64,000 nucleotides of DNA from Parabacteroides hominis. Lineage in GTDB: Bacteria; Bacteroidota; Bacteroidia; Bacteroidales; Tannerellaceae. This document shows, one piece after another, positions 18,136-27,421 of the stretch; positions within the stretch are counted from its first letter, which is position 1; the number at the start of each line of letters is the position of its first letter. Under the pieces are notes generated by a model. That model saw nothing but the letters and a program-made list of their open reading frames with translations. It did no database searches and was not told the origin of the DNA. A program made the position numbers and the translations under genes. The stretch spans positions 10,422 through 74,421 of the forward strand of contig NZ_JACOOJ010000026.1 of assembly GCF_014287585.1 (NCBI RefSeq), read 5' to 3'.

Positions 18136-20703
18136 TCAAATGCCCAGTCGTATCGCAAACAGAAAACGTGCTCCGTCCTCGGAGCCGAAACAGGAGTATT
18201 GCGTCGTCACTTTGTTGACGATCGTGAGCCAGAACCCTCCCCCATAGGAAGTATGCCAGCGCCGGGAATGCTCGTCGGGAAACCAAACACGCCCGTAATC
18301 GAAGCCGGCGAATAACCCGTACTTAAGCGGCGTGAACGGATTCCTGATTTTCCCCATATCCAGGCGGAAGTCGGTATGCTGATAGAAAGATTGCTTGCCG
18401 ATGAAGCGGTTATCCCTGAATCCGCGCAAAGTTATGCCGGCTGCCTGGTAAAAATCGTATTTGTTATTGTATAGCAATTTCACCTCCGCCCCTGTTTCGA
18501 CCGAGAAGCGGTCCGAACAGCGGAACGTAGCGGAAACATCTAACTTCGAGTACGGGAAATTGCGCCTGACATCCTTCAGGTTCATTTTCCAACCGGACGA
18601 AGCCTCGACTTCCAGTTCCGGGATAAAGGCTGACGGAACCATCCTGATCCGCCAGTCTGCCTCTACTCCGACGAATAGGTTCATTCCGAAAACCGGGTGA
18701 CTGTCCGGAAGTACCTGATTAATGTACCGGCCTTCCGTATGTTTTGCCTTATACATCTCGAACGAAGCGGACAATGTCAATTGCCGGTCTTTTTTTATCT
18801 CCATCCGGAAAGATGGAACCACCGAATACTGACGAAGCGTAACACGGTTATAGGCTTTACCCTCATCTTTAAATCCTTCCGTATTATTCCCATAACCGAA
18901 GAAATTGAAGAAGTTACGGGGCGAAGCGATAAAGGCATCCAAGTTGAAACTCTTCCGGGCATCATAAAAAGGGAACGTCCCCTGATACATAAAGCCTTGC
19001 AGATAGTTATACCCAACACGATGACGGAAGGTGAAAGGCGATTGCTTGAATCCGTACATCGTATAGGTAAAGAATGCTCCCAAACTAAAGCCGACATCCG
19101 AATCATAGAAGCCCCACGGCGTGAAGTCCAATTCCTTATACTTTACCTTTTCGTAATCATAAGTATGAATAGCCGGACTGTCCGATATGATTTTATGGAC
19201 ACCGGAAATCTCATCCAGTTGTTCCCGGTCGGCATCGTAAGCGTAAATACGAATCTTATGTGCCTTCTCCATCTTATAGGTGTTATGTCCCGGACCTGTA
19301 ATCAGATAAACGGGGATCTCGCGCTTCGACTTTCCCTTCACCTCATATTCATCATTCCCGTCCAGACCGTACAACCAGATTTCTGCCGTTTCCTTAGCAG
19401 CATATTTCTTTTGAAAAGAAGGAACAGAGTCTTCCCGCGGATAAATACGGACCAACAAACTGTCACGACCGAAACGTTCAAGCACGATCCGGTCGTCCCC
19501 TTCCGTCCCGGTCAGGACAGGCGTACGCTGCAATTTCTTATAATAGCGATGCGCCATATACGGGAGGCTATCGCGGCGGATAAGCAGTTTCTTTTTTATA
19601 GCCTCCGTTTCAGCCCCCTGTATCTCCGGCGGAAGAGTTGAAAACGCTTCATCGATAACCGAGTCGGACAGGCTCTTTTGGAGAGCGAGGGCCTGAGTCG
19701 TCCATACCGATTCGTCCGCACTGCTTGCCAATGCCATATCGAGGGTATAACCGAGCGTGTTTATCTCCCCGATGTCCTTCGGGTGGTTGCTGTAGTTCGT
19801 GATGAAGCCGAGTCCCAACACCTTCAGCATGCGTTTGAAAAGAAGACCGTCAATCTTCGTAAAGGCATGGCTGCGGTCGATAACGATCGGGCTGAACAGG
19901 ATGCTGTCGGCGGTATAAACCGCCTGCCAGTTCCAATTTTCGGGGATTTTGTTCCAGTCACCGATCAACATGTCATACAGGCGTCCGGTGATGTATTCTT
20001 CCTGGTTCACCTGGCGGGATTTGTTCTGCCGGATCTGTTTGAGTAAGTCCCCGGTAGAGAGGATGTTCTTTTGGGTAGCGGTGTCGGGCACATTCCGGAG
20101 GCTGACGAGTCTGTTGCGAATGCCGGTTCCATCGGCAATCGTATCTCCCACCTCTCCGCCTTGCATGAAATAGATGCGGGGATCATTGAAATTCAGACCG
20201 GAAGCTTGTGCCATCCGGTCGGCAGCAAGGAAGGTATAAGGATTGATAATGGTATAAGCATCCCCGATAAACTCATCGAGATAGGTTCCCTTAAAATCGT
20301 TCCTATTATATATCTCACGGAAAAACTTGGATTCAAGAAAACTGGTCGAACCTCCTAACGGTTTGAGCATATATAAGCGGTTCTGCCGGTTAGAGAGAAT
20401 CAGGGCATGGAAGTCTTCCGCCTGCTCCATGATCTCCATGCCGCCCTGAAGTGTTTGCAGCGTAACAGCATCCGCAGTGACCGGAGTCGAATAGAGTGCC
20501 CGATAATGTACGCCCCAAAGTTTATTATACAGATTACTTTTATTCTTCATATCCTGCGGATAGATCGAACGCCTCACAGTGTCCTGCCTCGCCGCAACTG
20601 CACCCGCATTCACACTCGTACAGAAAAGGAACGGCAGGACAAACAGCAGGCAAACAAGCATACTCTTGTAATACTGACATATTTGCTCAAATTTTCTCAT
20701 CAC
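18136..20703 (-). CDS. Large outer membrane protein with C-terminal Omp85-like barrel
   Basis: An 855-residue exported protein (hydrophobic signal near 14-33, ending VNAGA). Residues 45-400 resemble the region that follows the phosphoesterase domain in Bacteroidetes metallophosphoesterase/surface-antigen fusions, including LIGDWNKIPENWNW then IDRSHAFTKIDG. Residues about 550-855 look like an Omp85-family barrel with the lid-loop motif LRGFRDNRFIG and a terminal aromatic-rich strand. The N-terminal phosphoesterase domain of the longer relatives is absent. Function unknown; the GDWN...DRSHAF pattern recalls kinase-like folds, but that is a weak resemblance. Stands alone between the HTCS and the GH97 gene. 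Confidence 0.65.
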   Translation of the reverse strand: MMRKFEQICQYYKSMLVCLLFVLPFLFCTSVNAGAVAARQDTVRRSIYPQDMKNKSNLYNKLWGVHYRALYSTPVTADAVTLQTLQGGMEIMEQAEDFHALILSNRQNRLYMLKPLGGSTSFLESKFFREIYNRNDFKGTYLDEFIGDAYTIINPYTFLAADRMAQASGLNFNDPRIYFMQGGEVGDTIADGTGIRNRLVSLRNVPDTATQKNILSTGDLLKQIRQNKSRQVNQEEYITGRLYDMLIGDWNKIPENWNWQAVYTADSILFSPIVIDRSHAFTKIDGLLFKRMLKVLGLGFITNYSNHPKDIGEINTLGYTLDMALASSADESVWTTQALALQKSLSDSVIDEAFSTLPPEIQGAETEAIKKKLLIRRDSLPYMAHRYYKKLQRTPVLTGTEGDDRIVLERFGRDSLLVRIYPREDSVPSFQKKYAAKETAEIWLYGLDGNDEYEVKGKSKREIPVYLITGPGHNTYKMEKAHKIRIYAYDADREQLDEISGVHKIISDSPAIHTYDYEKVKYKELDFTPWGFYDSDVGFSLGAFFTYTMYGFKQSPFTFRHRVGYNYLQGFMYQGTFPFYDARKSFNLDAFIASPRNFFNFFGYGNNTEGFKDEGKAYNRVTLRQYSVVPSFRMEIKKDRQLTLSASFEMYKAKHTEGRYINQVLPDSHPVFGMNLFVGVEADWRIRMVPSAFIPELEVEASSGWKMNLKDVRRNFPYSKLDVSATFRCSDRFSVETGAEVKLLYNNKYDFYQAAGITLRGFRDNRFIGKQSFYQHTDFRLDMGKIRNPFTPLKYGLFAGFDYGRVWFPDEHSRRWHTSYGGGFWLTIVNKVTTQYSCFGSEDGARFLFAIRLGI

Positions 20704-20825
20704 GGAAATAACATTTAAGCAGAATCAGTTGTTTACGCCCCTATCTATCCTTACATCTCGTCCGGGAGGGGACAGAAACCGGAGGACACACCTCCATCTG
20801 CGAGATTAGTGTCCTACAAACTATC

Positions 20826-22769
20826 TCAGCGGGCTGCAACAATAACGCCTCCTTCCGGTTGGATAACCAGCTGCATTTCCCCATCGGCTTTTACAACGGT
20901 TTCCGACATACGGGGATTGCGTTTCTTATCATCGTCGTAGACAGTGGCTTTCTTTCCGGCGATCATCGGAAGGGATACTTTCAGCTTCAAAGGTTCTTTG
21001 CCTGCATTGACACCAGCAACATACCATCTGTCACCATGCCGGCGAGCCAGGACACAATACTTGCCGGGGTAACCGTCAATGAAAAGGGTCTCGTCCCATG
21101 TGGTCGGAACCTGCTTTAGAAAATCTATTTCGAAAGCGGGAACATCCGTCAGGTTATTTGGCGTAATGGCAAAGTTCTGAATCGGGTTTTGGAACAGGAC
21201 AGCCGTTGCTAACTGGAAAATATCCGTTGTTTTGCGAACCGTACCGCCATCGTTCGTCCGGTTATGTCGTTTGTTCAACAGGACGCCCCCGAACTCCATA
21301 CAGCCGACAGCGTTCCGGATAAACGGATGCAGGCAGGCGTTAAAGGCCTCGTTGTCGTCAAAATGCTGGTTGAATATCAAATTCTCGGATGCTAAGACGG
21401 CTTCGCTCCCGACATAATTCGGATACATGCGTTCCCAGCCGCGGGGAAGGGTACAGCCGTGGAAGATCACCATCAGGCCGTTATCGTCCGCATCGCTCAG
21501 GATCGCTTCGTACAGGCGCATCGTCTCCTGCTTGTCTCCACCGAAGAAATCGACTTTGATGCCTTTCACACCTAAGCTGCGGAGCCATTTCATCTCGCGT
21601 TTGCGGACAATAGGGTTATCCATGCAGTTGACCGGGCCTTGTTCGATATCGTTCCAGTAACCGCTGGAGCTATACCACAGGAATACATCCACCTGCTTGT
21701 TATGCGCATATTCGACAAGCGATTTTATACGGTCGCGCCCGATGTTCGTATCCCACCAGTTATCGATCAGAACATATTCATATCCCATTGCAGCAGCCAG
21801 ATCGACATATTTCACCTGATCGTCATAATTGATGCTTCCGTCCTGCCAGAGAATCCAGCTCCATGTGCCCCGCCCGAAACGATAGTTGTGCTCCGTCTCG
21901 TAGAGAGGTTCCACCACATCCCAGAGAACGGTCGTTTCGACAATCGGTTTCAGCGTCTCACCAACGGTAAGCGTGCGCCACGGAGTACAGCCGGGAAGAG
22001 CCAGACCGGGAGCAACCGTCCCGTTTCCATTATTTTCTTCCGGCATGGGAAAAGCAAGCGTGTACAAGCCGTCTGCCGTAGCGTCACTCAAGTGTGAAGC
22101 ACAATAATGGCTATCGACGCCCGTCTCGCTGACAAGTACCCAACCATCATCGCCAATGCGGAACAGACAGGGGAAAGTATAGCCATGTCCGTATTGCGAG
22201 CGTTCGTACAGGGGAGCATCCGCCCTGTATTCCTCCTCGTAGCTCGGTTTCGTCCGTTTCCAACCGATCATGGCATCGCTTTGCGGGGTTAGGAAGGTTG
22301 TCGTATAAGAAGGGAAATCGAAGCCGGTAGCTTCTTTCTCGATCACACAACTGCCGGTTTCCCCATAACGCGGCATCACATAGCGAAAAGCGATATCATT
22401 ATTGCTGACACGGAAAATGACATCAATCTTCTGCTTATCCGGATTAGCGAACGTACAGGTCAATTCATTTGCTTGATAACGGATATTCGACTGCTTGATA
22501 CGGTCCTGCACATAGCTCTTGTCTATCCGGCCTTCCTTATGCTCCACACAGGTCAAGCCTTGGCTAAAGTCTCCGGCGTTCGAAACAAGTCCCAAAGGGG
22601 AATCTTCCAAAACCGTTTTATCCTTATAGCTAACCCGGTAGACCGGTTTCCCGTCTTTCAGCGAAACCTGTACTTTCAGGTGCTGATCCGGGCCTGTCAC
22701 CGAAAGTTCCTGTGCCGGCAGCACGGAAACGGTCAGTGACAAGGCCATTATTATTAAATAAGATTTCAT
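20826..22769 (-). CDS. Glycoside hydrolase family 97 (retaining alpha-galactosidase/beta-L-arabinopyranosidase-like)
   Basis: A 647-residue secreted enzyme with signal peptide to about residue 19 (SVLPAQ). The start at 22769 overlaps the GH51 stop by 4 nt; the longer frame to 22877 would lie inside GH51. GH97 layout: N-terminal beta-sandwich, TIM barrel (about 290-570) and C-terminal beta domain. D407 in GIKVDFFGGDKQ sits where the retaining subfamily has its nucleophile, unlike inverting SusB alpha-glucosidases. Retaining members act on alpha-galactosides or, in some gut species, beta-L-arabinopyranosides. Coupling to an arabinofuranosidase favours an arabinose role (inference). Confidence 0.87.
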   Translation of the reverse strand: MKSYLIIMALSLTVSVLPAQELSVTGPDQHLKVQVSLKDGKPVYRVSYKDKTVLEDSPLGLVSNAGDFSQGLTCVEHKEGRIDKSYVQDRIKQSNIRYQANELTCTFANPDKQKIDVIFRVSNNDIAFRYVMPRYGETGSCVIEKEATGFDFPSYTTTFLTPQSDAMIGWKRTKPSYEEEYRADAPLYERSQYGHGYTFPCLFRIGDDGWVLVSETGVDSHYCASHLSDATADGLYTLAFPMPEENNGNGTVAPGLALPGCTPWRTLTVGETLKPIVETTVLWDVVEPLYETEHNYRFGRGTWSWILWQDGSINYDDQVKYVDLAAAMGYEYVLIDNWWDTNIGRDRIKSLVEYAHNKQVDVFLWYSSSGYWNDIEQGPVNCMDNPIVRKREMKWLRSLGVKGIKVDFFGGDKQETMRLYEAILSDADDNGLMVIFHGCTLPRGWERMYPNYVGSEAVLASENLIFNQHFDDNEAFNACLHPFIRNAVGCMEFGGVLLNKRHNRTNDGGTVRKTTDIFQLATAVLFQNPIQNFAITPNNLTDVPAFEIDFLKQVPTTWDETLFIDGYPGKYCVLARRHGDRWYVAGVNAGKEPLKLKVSLPMIAGKKATVYDDDKKRNPRMSETVVKADGEMQLVIQPEGGVIVAAR

Positions 22770-24718
22770 AATTTGATACGATAAACTGAGAAACTGAGCG
22801 GTTTCAAGATCACTTCTACCTGCGGGGCCTCCATCTCGATATCGGAAACGACCGGAACTACCGCCGAAGGATCGCACAACGTGTTTTTGGCTTCCAGGTC
22901 GGAAGAATGGAGCAACGTAAGCGTCCCTTTATGCTTACCGCCCGAAAGACCGTTCAAGCTCAACTTGATCCGCTTGCTACGGATTCCGGTATTGGCGACT
23001 TTGATGATAAGTTCGTTTGATTGCTTGTCGACCGCTGCAGTGGCATACAAATCCTGCTGTCCGGTGACCGGTTCGCCCTGCATGGTCAGCGGAACAACAT
23101 TCGTACCGGCATTATGGCCATATAGCTGCTGTACATAATAGTTCGGAGTTTTTACCAGCGAAAGATTGTCGAACCAGATCAGGTCCGGGCGCCACTGCCA
23201 GGCGTCCACATGGGCGAAAAGCGGGGCATACGTGCATAAATGCACCACATCTGCATTCCGCTCGAAACCGGTCATAAAAGCGGCTTCGCACAAAGCGGTC
23301 AGGAAACTGTTCTCGCGGTTGGCAGGATGGCAGGCATATTCGCCGGCAAACACTTTCGGTCCCTCGCGGTCATACGAATCATAGCGTTTGGCTCCGTTCA
23401 GGAACCATTCGGGAGAACGGTAGAAATGTTCGTCCACCAAATCCACTTTCAGACGCTTCATTTCCGGCCAGAGGTAATCGAAATCCTCTCCTTCCGACTG
23501 CGGGCCGGAGCTTCCGATAATCTTTATCTCCGGATATTTGGCACGGATCGCTTTGACAAACGGTTCAAGACGTTCGGGATAAAGCGGTCCCCACTGTTCG
23601 TTGCCGATAGCAATGAGTTTCAGATTGAAAGGAGCCGGATGCCCCATATCGGCGCGTATCTTTCCCCATTTGCCGGTTACCGGGCCGTTGGCAAACTCGA
23701 TCAGGTCGAGGGCGTCGTCGATATAAGGTTGCAGCTTGTCCACCGGGCAATTCTCGTTCGGGTCCTGGTTCTCATACTGGCAGGAAAGGCCGCAGTTCAA
23801 CACGGGAAGCGGTTCCGCCCCGATGTCTTCGCTCAACTGGAAATATTCGAAAAAGCCCAGGCCGTAAGACTGATAATAATCCGGGAACTTCTTATGCGAG
23901 AACGTATAGTTCCAACGATTGATATTGATCGGACGGTTCTCGACCGGGCCGATCGTGTTTTTCCACTGATAGCGGGTAGCCTTGTTCGTCCCCTCCACGA
24001 TGCAACCGCCGGGAAAGCGGAAGACACCCGGTTTCAGATCTTTCAAAGCCTGTGCCAAGTCGGCACGCATACCGTTCGGACGGTTGTTGAATGTCTTTTG
24101 CGGGAACAGTGAAATGTGTTCGAGGTCGACGGTTCCTTTCGTCTCCATCGTGATACGCAGACGGGAACGGGCTTCCGTCGCTCCCGGCGTCAGGACAACC
24201 GTGTATTTCTTCCATTCCTTGCCGCTCACCTCGATCTCTTTTTGCTCGTACAGGTCGTTCTGGCTGTTCACCAGGTTTATACGCAACTTGACCGACGTAC
24301 CGGACTGGGTGCGGGCATATAAAGAGAAGTCGTACTTCTCTCCTTCCCGAATACCGATTCCTTTGAAACCTTCATTGTCGAGGCCGGTTCCGGTCAGTTC
24401 CTTTTCATAAGAAAGGCGGACATAATGCGGATTACGGTCAAAACAGGGATTCTTGGTCTGTACACTGACATTTCCGAAAGGCGTCCAGCCCCCGAATGGG
24501 TTTTCAAACTCGAAAGAACGGTTCTTGAGAAGTTCGGCATACAGACCGCCATCTGCACCGAAATTGATATCTTCAAAAAAGATCCCGTACATGGTCGACT
24601 GGATAGGTGCACCTGTTTTCTGCACATCTATCTTAAATTCATTACTTTGTGCCATTAAACTGACAACACCCATGCTAAACAGACATAGGGAAATGGCTTT
24701 TTTCATACTTTTTGTCAT
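22766..24718 (-). CDS. Alpha-L-arabinofuranosidase, glycoside hydrolase family 51
   Basis: A 650-residue secreted enzyme that removes arabinofuranose side chains from arabinan or arabinoxylan. Signal peptide to about 24 (VVSLMAQ), N-terminal carbohydrate-binding-like segment (about 80-205), TIM barrel and C-terminal beta domain. Acid/base is E374 in IGNEQWG and nucleophile E460 in VFAGEYACH; the early FEDINFGADGGLYAEL motif is typical of GH51. It is the first gene of the GH51-GH97 pair and diverges from galM across a 189-bp region holding a near-palindrome that may be an AraR site. Confidence 0.95.
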   Translation of the reverse strand: MTKSMKKAISLCLFSMGVVSLMAQSNEFKIDVQKTGAPIQSTMYGIFFEDINFGADGGLYAELLKNRSFEFENPFGGWTPFGNVSVQTKNPCFDRNPHYVRLSYEKELTGTGLDNEGFKGIGIREGEKYDFSLYARTQSGTSVKLRINLVNSQNDLYEQKEIEVSGKEWKKYTVVLTPGATEARSRLRITMETKGTVDLEHISLFPQKTFNNRPNGMRADLAQALKDLKPGVFRFPGGCIVEGTNKATRYQWKNTIGPVENRPININRWNYTFSHKKFPDYYQSYGLGFFEYFQLSEDIGAEPLPVLNCGLSCQYENQDPNENCPVDKLQPYIDDALDLIEFANGPVTGKWGKIRADMGHPAPFNLKLIAIGNEQWGPLYPERLEPFVKAIRAKYPEIKIIGSSGPQSEGEDFDYLWPEMKRLKVDLVDEHFYRSPEWFLNGAKRYDSYDREGPKVFAGEYACHPANRENSFLTALCEAAFMTGFERNADVVHLCTYAPLFAHVDAWQWRPDLIWFDNLSLVKTPNYYVQQLYGHNAGTNVVPLTMQGEPVTGQQDLYATAAVDKQSNELIIKVANTGIRSKRIKLSLNGLSGGKHKGTLTLLHSSDLEAKNTLCDPSAVVPVVSDIEMEAPQVEVILKPLSFSVYRIKL

Positions 24719-24751
24719 AGATATGTGTTTTTCTGTGAATACAAAGATTAT

Positions 24752-24772
24752 TTAGTTACAAATGTACACTAA
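24752..24772. promoter_or_regulatory. Candidate AraR operator between GH51 and galM
   Basis: A 21-bp imperfect palindrome with outer arms TTAGT and ACTAA. Inside it are AGTTAC and GTACACT, related as inverted copies of a half-site AGTGTAC/AGTTAC. The same two elements recur upstream of araD (29421-29446). Assignment to the Nudix regulator is an inference. Confidence 0.45.
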
Positions 24773-24874
24773 TAATTCTGATTGAAGGGAGACAAATCGT
24801 TCATTTTAGTAGACAAAAAGCCGTTTTATGCTATAAAACATCTTTAAAGTAGTGCATGAATACAAAGAAGAGAG

Positions 24875-24882
24875 TAATTTTA
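24875..24882 (+). promoter_or_regulatory. Possible -7 box for the galM operon
   Basis: TAATTTTA, one base off TAnnTTTG, 25 nt upstream of galM and followed by CACAC. The box upstream of araD (TACTTTTA, then CAC) has the same departure from consensus, so both arabinose promoters may share a weakened -7 element. Confidence 0.35.
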
Positions 24883-24907
24883 CACACAATTTTGAAAATA
24901 TATTTAC

Positions 24908-25987
24908 ATGAAGAACGAAAGCACGCTGTCTGGCTTAACTGCAGCTAACTTCAGCAAGCAAATAGACGGCAAGGAGACGATGCTATGCATCCTTACAAAT
25001 AACAAAGGAGCAGAACTTACCATTACCAACTACGGTGCAAAGATTGTATCGCTTATGGTACCGGATCGGTCCGGGAAGTTAACCGATGTAGTGACAGGAC
25101 ACAATTCCATAGACGAATACCTGGTATCCGAAGAGCCTTATTTCGGAGCTATCTGCGGACGATACGGCAACCGTATCGCAGGCGGAAAATTCACATTGGA
25201 TGGTGTCGTGTACGATAAGCTGGCTATCAACAACGGACCGAACAGCCTGCATGGCGGTTTGAAAGGCTTCAATTCCGTTGTCTGGGACCTGAACCGGATT
25301 GACGACCAGACGGTAGAACTGAAATACACATCGGTCGACGGCGAAGAAGGTTTCCCCGGAAAGCTGGATACGACCGTGACCTATCATCTGTCCGATGACA
25401 ACGAAGTCGTGATCATGTATCATGCAGTAACAGACAAACCAACCGTTCTGAACTTGACCAACCACTCCTACTTCAACCTCTCCGGCCAGGGCGATCCTTC
25501 CGTTTACGATCATCAACTGACGATCAATGCGGATTATTACCTGCCGACAGACGACACCGCCATTCCTTACGGCCCGAAAGAAAAAGTGGAAGGGACTCCG
25601 ATGGACTTCCGTACTCCGCACGAAGTGGGCGAACGCATCGACGAAGATTTCGAAGCGCTGAATTTCGGCAAAGGATATGATCATACCTATATATTAAATA
25701 AAAAAGAAGAAAACGAACTGTCGTTCTGTGCCCGTTGCGTATCGCCCAAAACCGGCATCGTAATGGAATGCTATACCACACAACCGGGCGTACAATTGTA
25801 TACGGGCAACTGGATGACCGGCAATTTTGTCGGAAAGAACGGCCAGCGCTATCCGGCACGTGCCGCTCTTTGTCTGGAAACACAACACTACCCCGACAGC
25901 CCGAACAAACCGGAATATCCGTCCACCGTTTTACGTCCGGACGAAGCGTTCCAGAGCAAAACGATCTACAAATTCACAGTAGAATAA
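24908..25987 (+). CDS. galM: Aldose 1-epimerase (galactose mutarotase)
   Basis: Interconverts alpha and beta anomers of aldoses such as galactose, glucose and arabinose. 359 residues, no signal peptide, so cytoplasmic. Family motifs: ICGRYGNRIAGGKFTLDG, NNGPNSLHGG with the catalytic-region His, LTNHSYFNLSG with the catalytic His, a GKGYDHTYIL segment, and the C-terminal CLETQHYPDSPN with the catalytic Glu. First plus-strand gene of the arabinose/galactose cluster, followed 49 nt later by a sugar importer. Confidence 0.95.
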   Translation: MKNESTLSGLTAANFSKQIDGKETMLCILTNNKGAELTITNYGAKIVSLMVPDRSGKLTDVVTGHNSIDEYLVSEEPYFGAICGRYGNRIAGGKFTLDGVVYDKLAINNGPNSLHGGLKGFNSVVWDLNRIDDQTVELKYTSVDGEEGFPGKLDTTVTYHLSDDNEVVIMYHAVTDKPTVLNLTNHSYFNLSGQGDPSVYDHQLTINADYYLPTDDTAIPYGPKEKVEGTPMDFRTPHEVGERIDEDFEALNFGKGYDHTYILNKKEENELSFCARCVSPKTGIVMECYTTQPGVQLYTGNWMTGNFVGKNGQRYPARAALCLETQHYPDSPNKPEYPSTVLRPDEAFQSKTIYKFTVE

Positions 25988-26036
25988 GCCTATTCAATCG
26001 ACCTAAATAATTAATAATCTAAATATCTAAAAAGAA

Positions 26037-27320
26037 ATGGAGTCAACTAAACAGAAAAGTTATGTATTACCTATAGCGATGATGTTCGCATTGTTCGCTA
26101 TGATCTCTTTCGTTACGGGTCTGCCCCAACCTTTCGGGGCAATTGTTCAAAATGAGTTCGGGGCATCCAATTTTGAAGCTACTTTGGGTTTCTTCGCAAA
26201 CTTTATAGCATATGCTTTCATGGGTATTCCGGCAGGTATGCTTTTGCAGAAGATCGGCTACAAAAAGACGGCATTGATTGCAATCGTAGTCGGTTTTGTA
26301 GGTGTCGGTATTCAAGTTCTTTCCTCTAAAATGGGATTTGCCACTTACGTTGCAGGTGCATTTGTTTCCGGTTTCTCCATGTGTATGTTGAATACAGTCG
26401 TAAACCCGATGTTGAACACATTAGGCGGTGGCGGTAAGAAAGGTAACCAGTTAATCCAGATGGGTGGTTCGTTGAACTCGGTATCAGCTACTATCGTTCC
26501 GGTTTTGGTTGGTTATTTGATGGGAACCGTCGTTGAAGAACGTACGATTGCTAAAGCATTGCCGGCTCTGTACATCGCAATGGCTATCTTCGCCGTGGCA
26601 TTCCTGGTATTATTCATCATGAATATCCCGGAACCGAGTTTGGCAAAAGCAAACAACAATGTAAAGAACGAACACAGCCCGCTTGCATTCCGTCACTTCA
26701 AATTAGGCGCGTTGGCAATCTTCGTATATGTAGGTATCGAAGTCGGTATTCCTCACTTCGCAGGTCTGTTCATGATGACACCTGAAGCTGGCGGCGGTCT
26801 GGCAATCGACTCAACAATTGCCGGTTCGGTAGTTGGTACTTACTGGTTCTTAATGTTAATCGGACGTCTGGTAGGTGCTTCTCTGGGAGCCAAGTTCACA
26901 AGTAAGGCCATGCTTACAGTGGCATCGGGTGTCGGCATCCTGTTTATTATCCTTGCCTTTATCTGTCCGATCACGACAATGGTAAGCATGCCGGTATTCA
27001 AGAGCGACATTTCATTCGGTGTGGCGCAAGTTCCTATCAGCATCATGTTTATGGCGCTTTGCGGTCTTTGTACTTCTATCATGTGGGGTGGTATCTTTAA
27101 CCTGGCTGTCGAAGGTCTGGGTAAATATACGGAAGCAGCTTCCGGTATCTTCATGGTATTGGTTTGCGGTGGTGGTATTTTACCGCTGATCCAGGGTCAA
27201 ATCGCTGACATGTCCGGATTTATGACCAGCTATGTAGTTATTCTGATTGCGCTGGCTTATCTGTTGTTCTATGCTTTGGTTGGTTGCAAGAACGTAAACA
27301 AGGACATTCCTGTAGAATAA
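26037..27320 (+). CDS. Sugar MFS importer (FucP/GluP-like)
   Basis: Proton-coupled sugar permease of 427 residues with about twelve membrane segments. Family signs are TGLPQPFGAIVQNEFG at the end of helix 1, NFIAYAFMGIPAGMLLQKIGYK in the first loop and NTVVNPMLNTLGGGG in helix 4, as in the FucP/GluP glucose-galactose-fucose group. Its position between galM and galK and ahead of the ara genes suggests import of arabinose or galactose. Followed by a 15-bp perfect hairpin before galK. Confidence 0.9.
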   Translation: MESTKQKSYVLPIAMMFALFAMISFVTGLPQPFGAIVQNEFGASNFEATLGFFANFIAYAFMGIPAGMLLQKIGYKKTALIAIVVGFVGVGIQVLSSKMGFATYVAGAFVSGFSMCMLNTVVNPMLNTLGGGGKKGNQLIQMGGSLNSVSATIVPVLVGYLMGTVVEERTIAKALPALYIAMAIFAVAFLVLFIMNIPEPSLAKANNNVKNEHSPLAFRHFKLGALAIFVYVGIEVGIPHFAGLFMMTPEAGGGLAIDSTIAGSVVGTYWFLMLIGRLVGASLGAKFTSKAMLTVASGVGILFIILAFICPITTMVSMPVFKSDISFGVAQVPISIMFMALCGLCTSIMWGGIFNLAVEGLGKYTEAASGIFMVLVCGGGILPLIQGQIADMSGFMTSYVVILIALAYLLFYALVGCKNVNKDIPVE

Positions 27321-27341
27321 AAAAACAAGTGTAACTATATG

Positions 27342-27389
27342 ATTGAAGAAATTATCTAACTATATTTGTAGTCGGATAATTTCTTCAAT
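27342..27389 (+). other. Perfect 15-bp intercistronic hairpin (importer-galK)
   Basis: ATTGAAGAAATTATC at 27342-27356 is exactly complementary to 27375-27389, with an 18-nt loop. It sits between the importer stop and galK without a U-run, so it may protect or trim the mRNA, or cause partial termination. Two more perfect hairpins of unrelated sequence occur later in the region. Confidence 0.75.
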
Positions 27390-27421
27390 TGTTTAATAAC
27401 CTAATTAAAAACAAATCTATC

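Noticed and set aside
18697..19641. 314-codon plus-strand frame opposite the surface protein
   Set aside because: Antisense to a well-formed exported protein; composition is shadow-like.
20749..20820. AGGACAC/GTGTCCT inverted repeat after the GH97 gene
   Set aside because: Only 7 bp with a long loop and no U-run; too weak to call a terminator.
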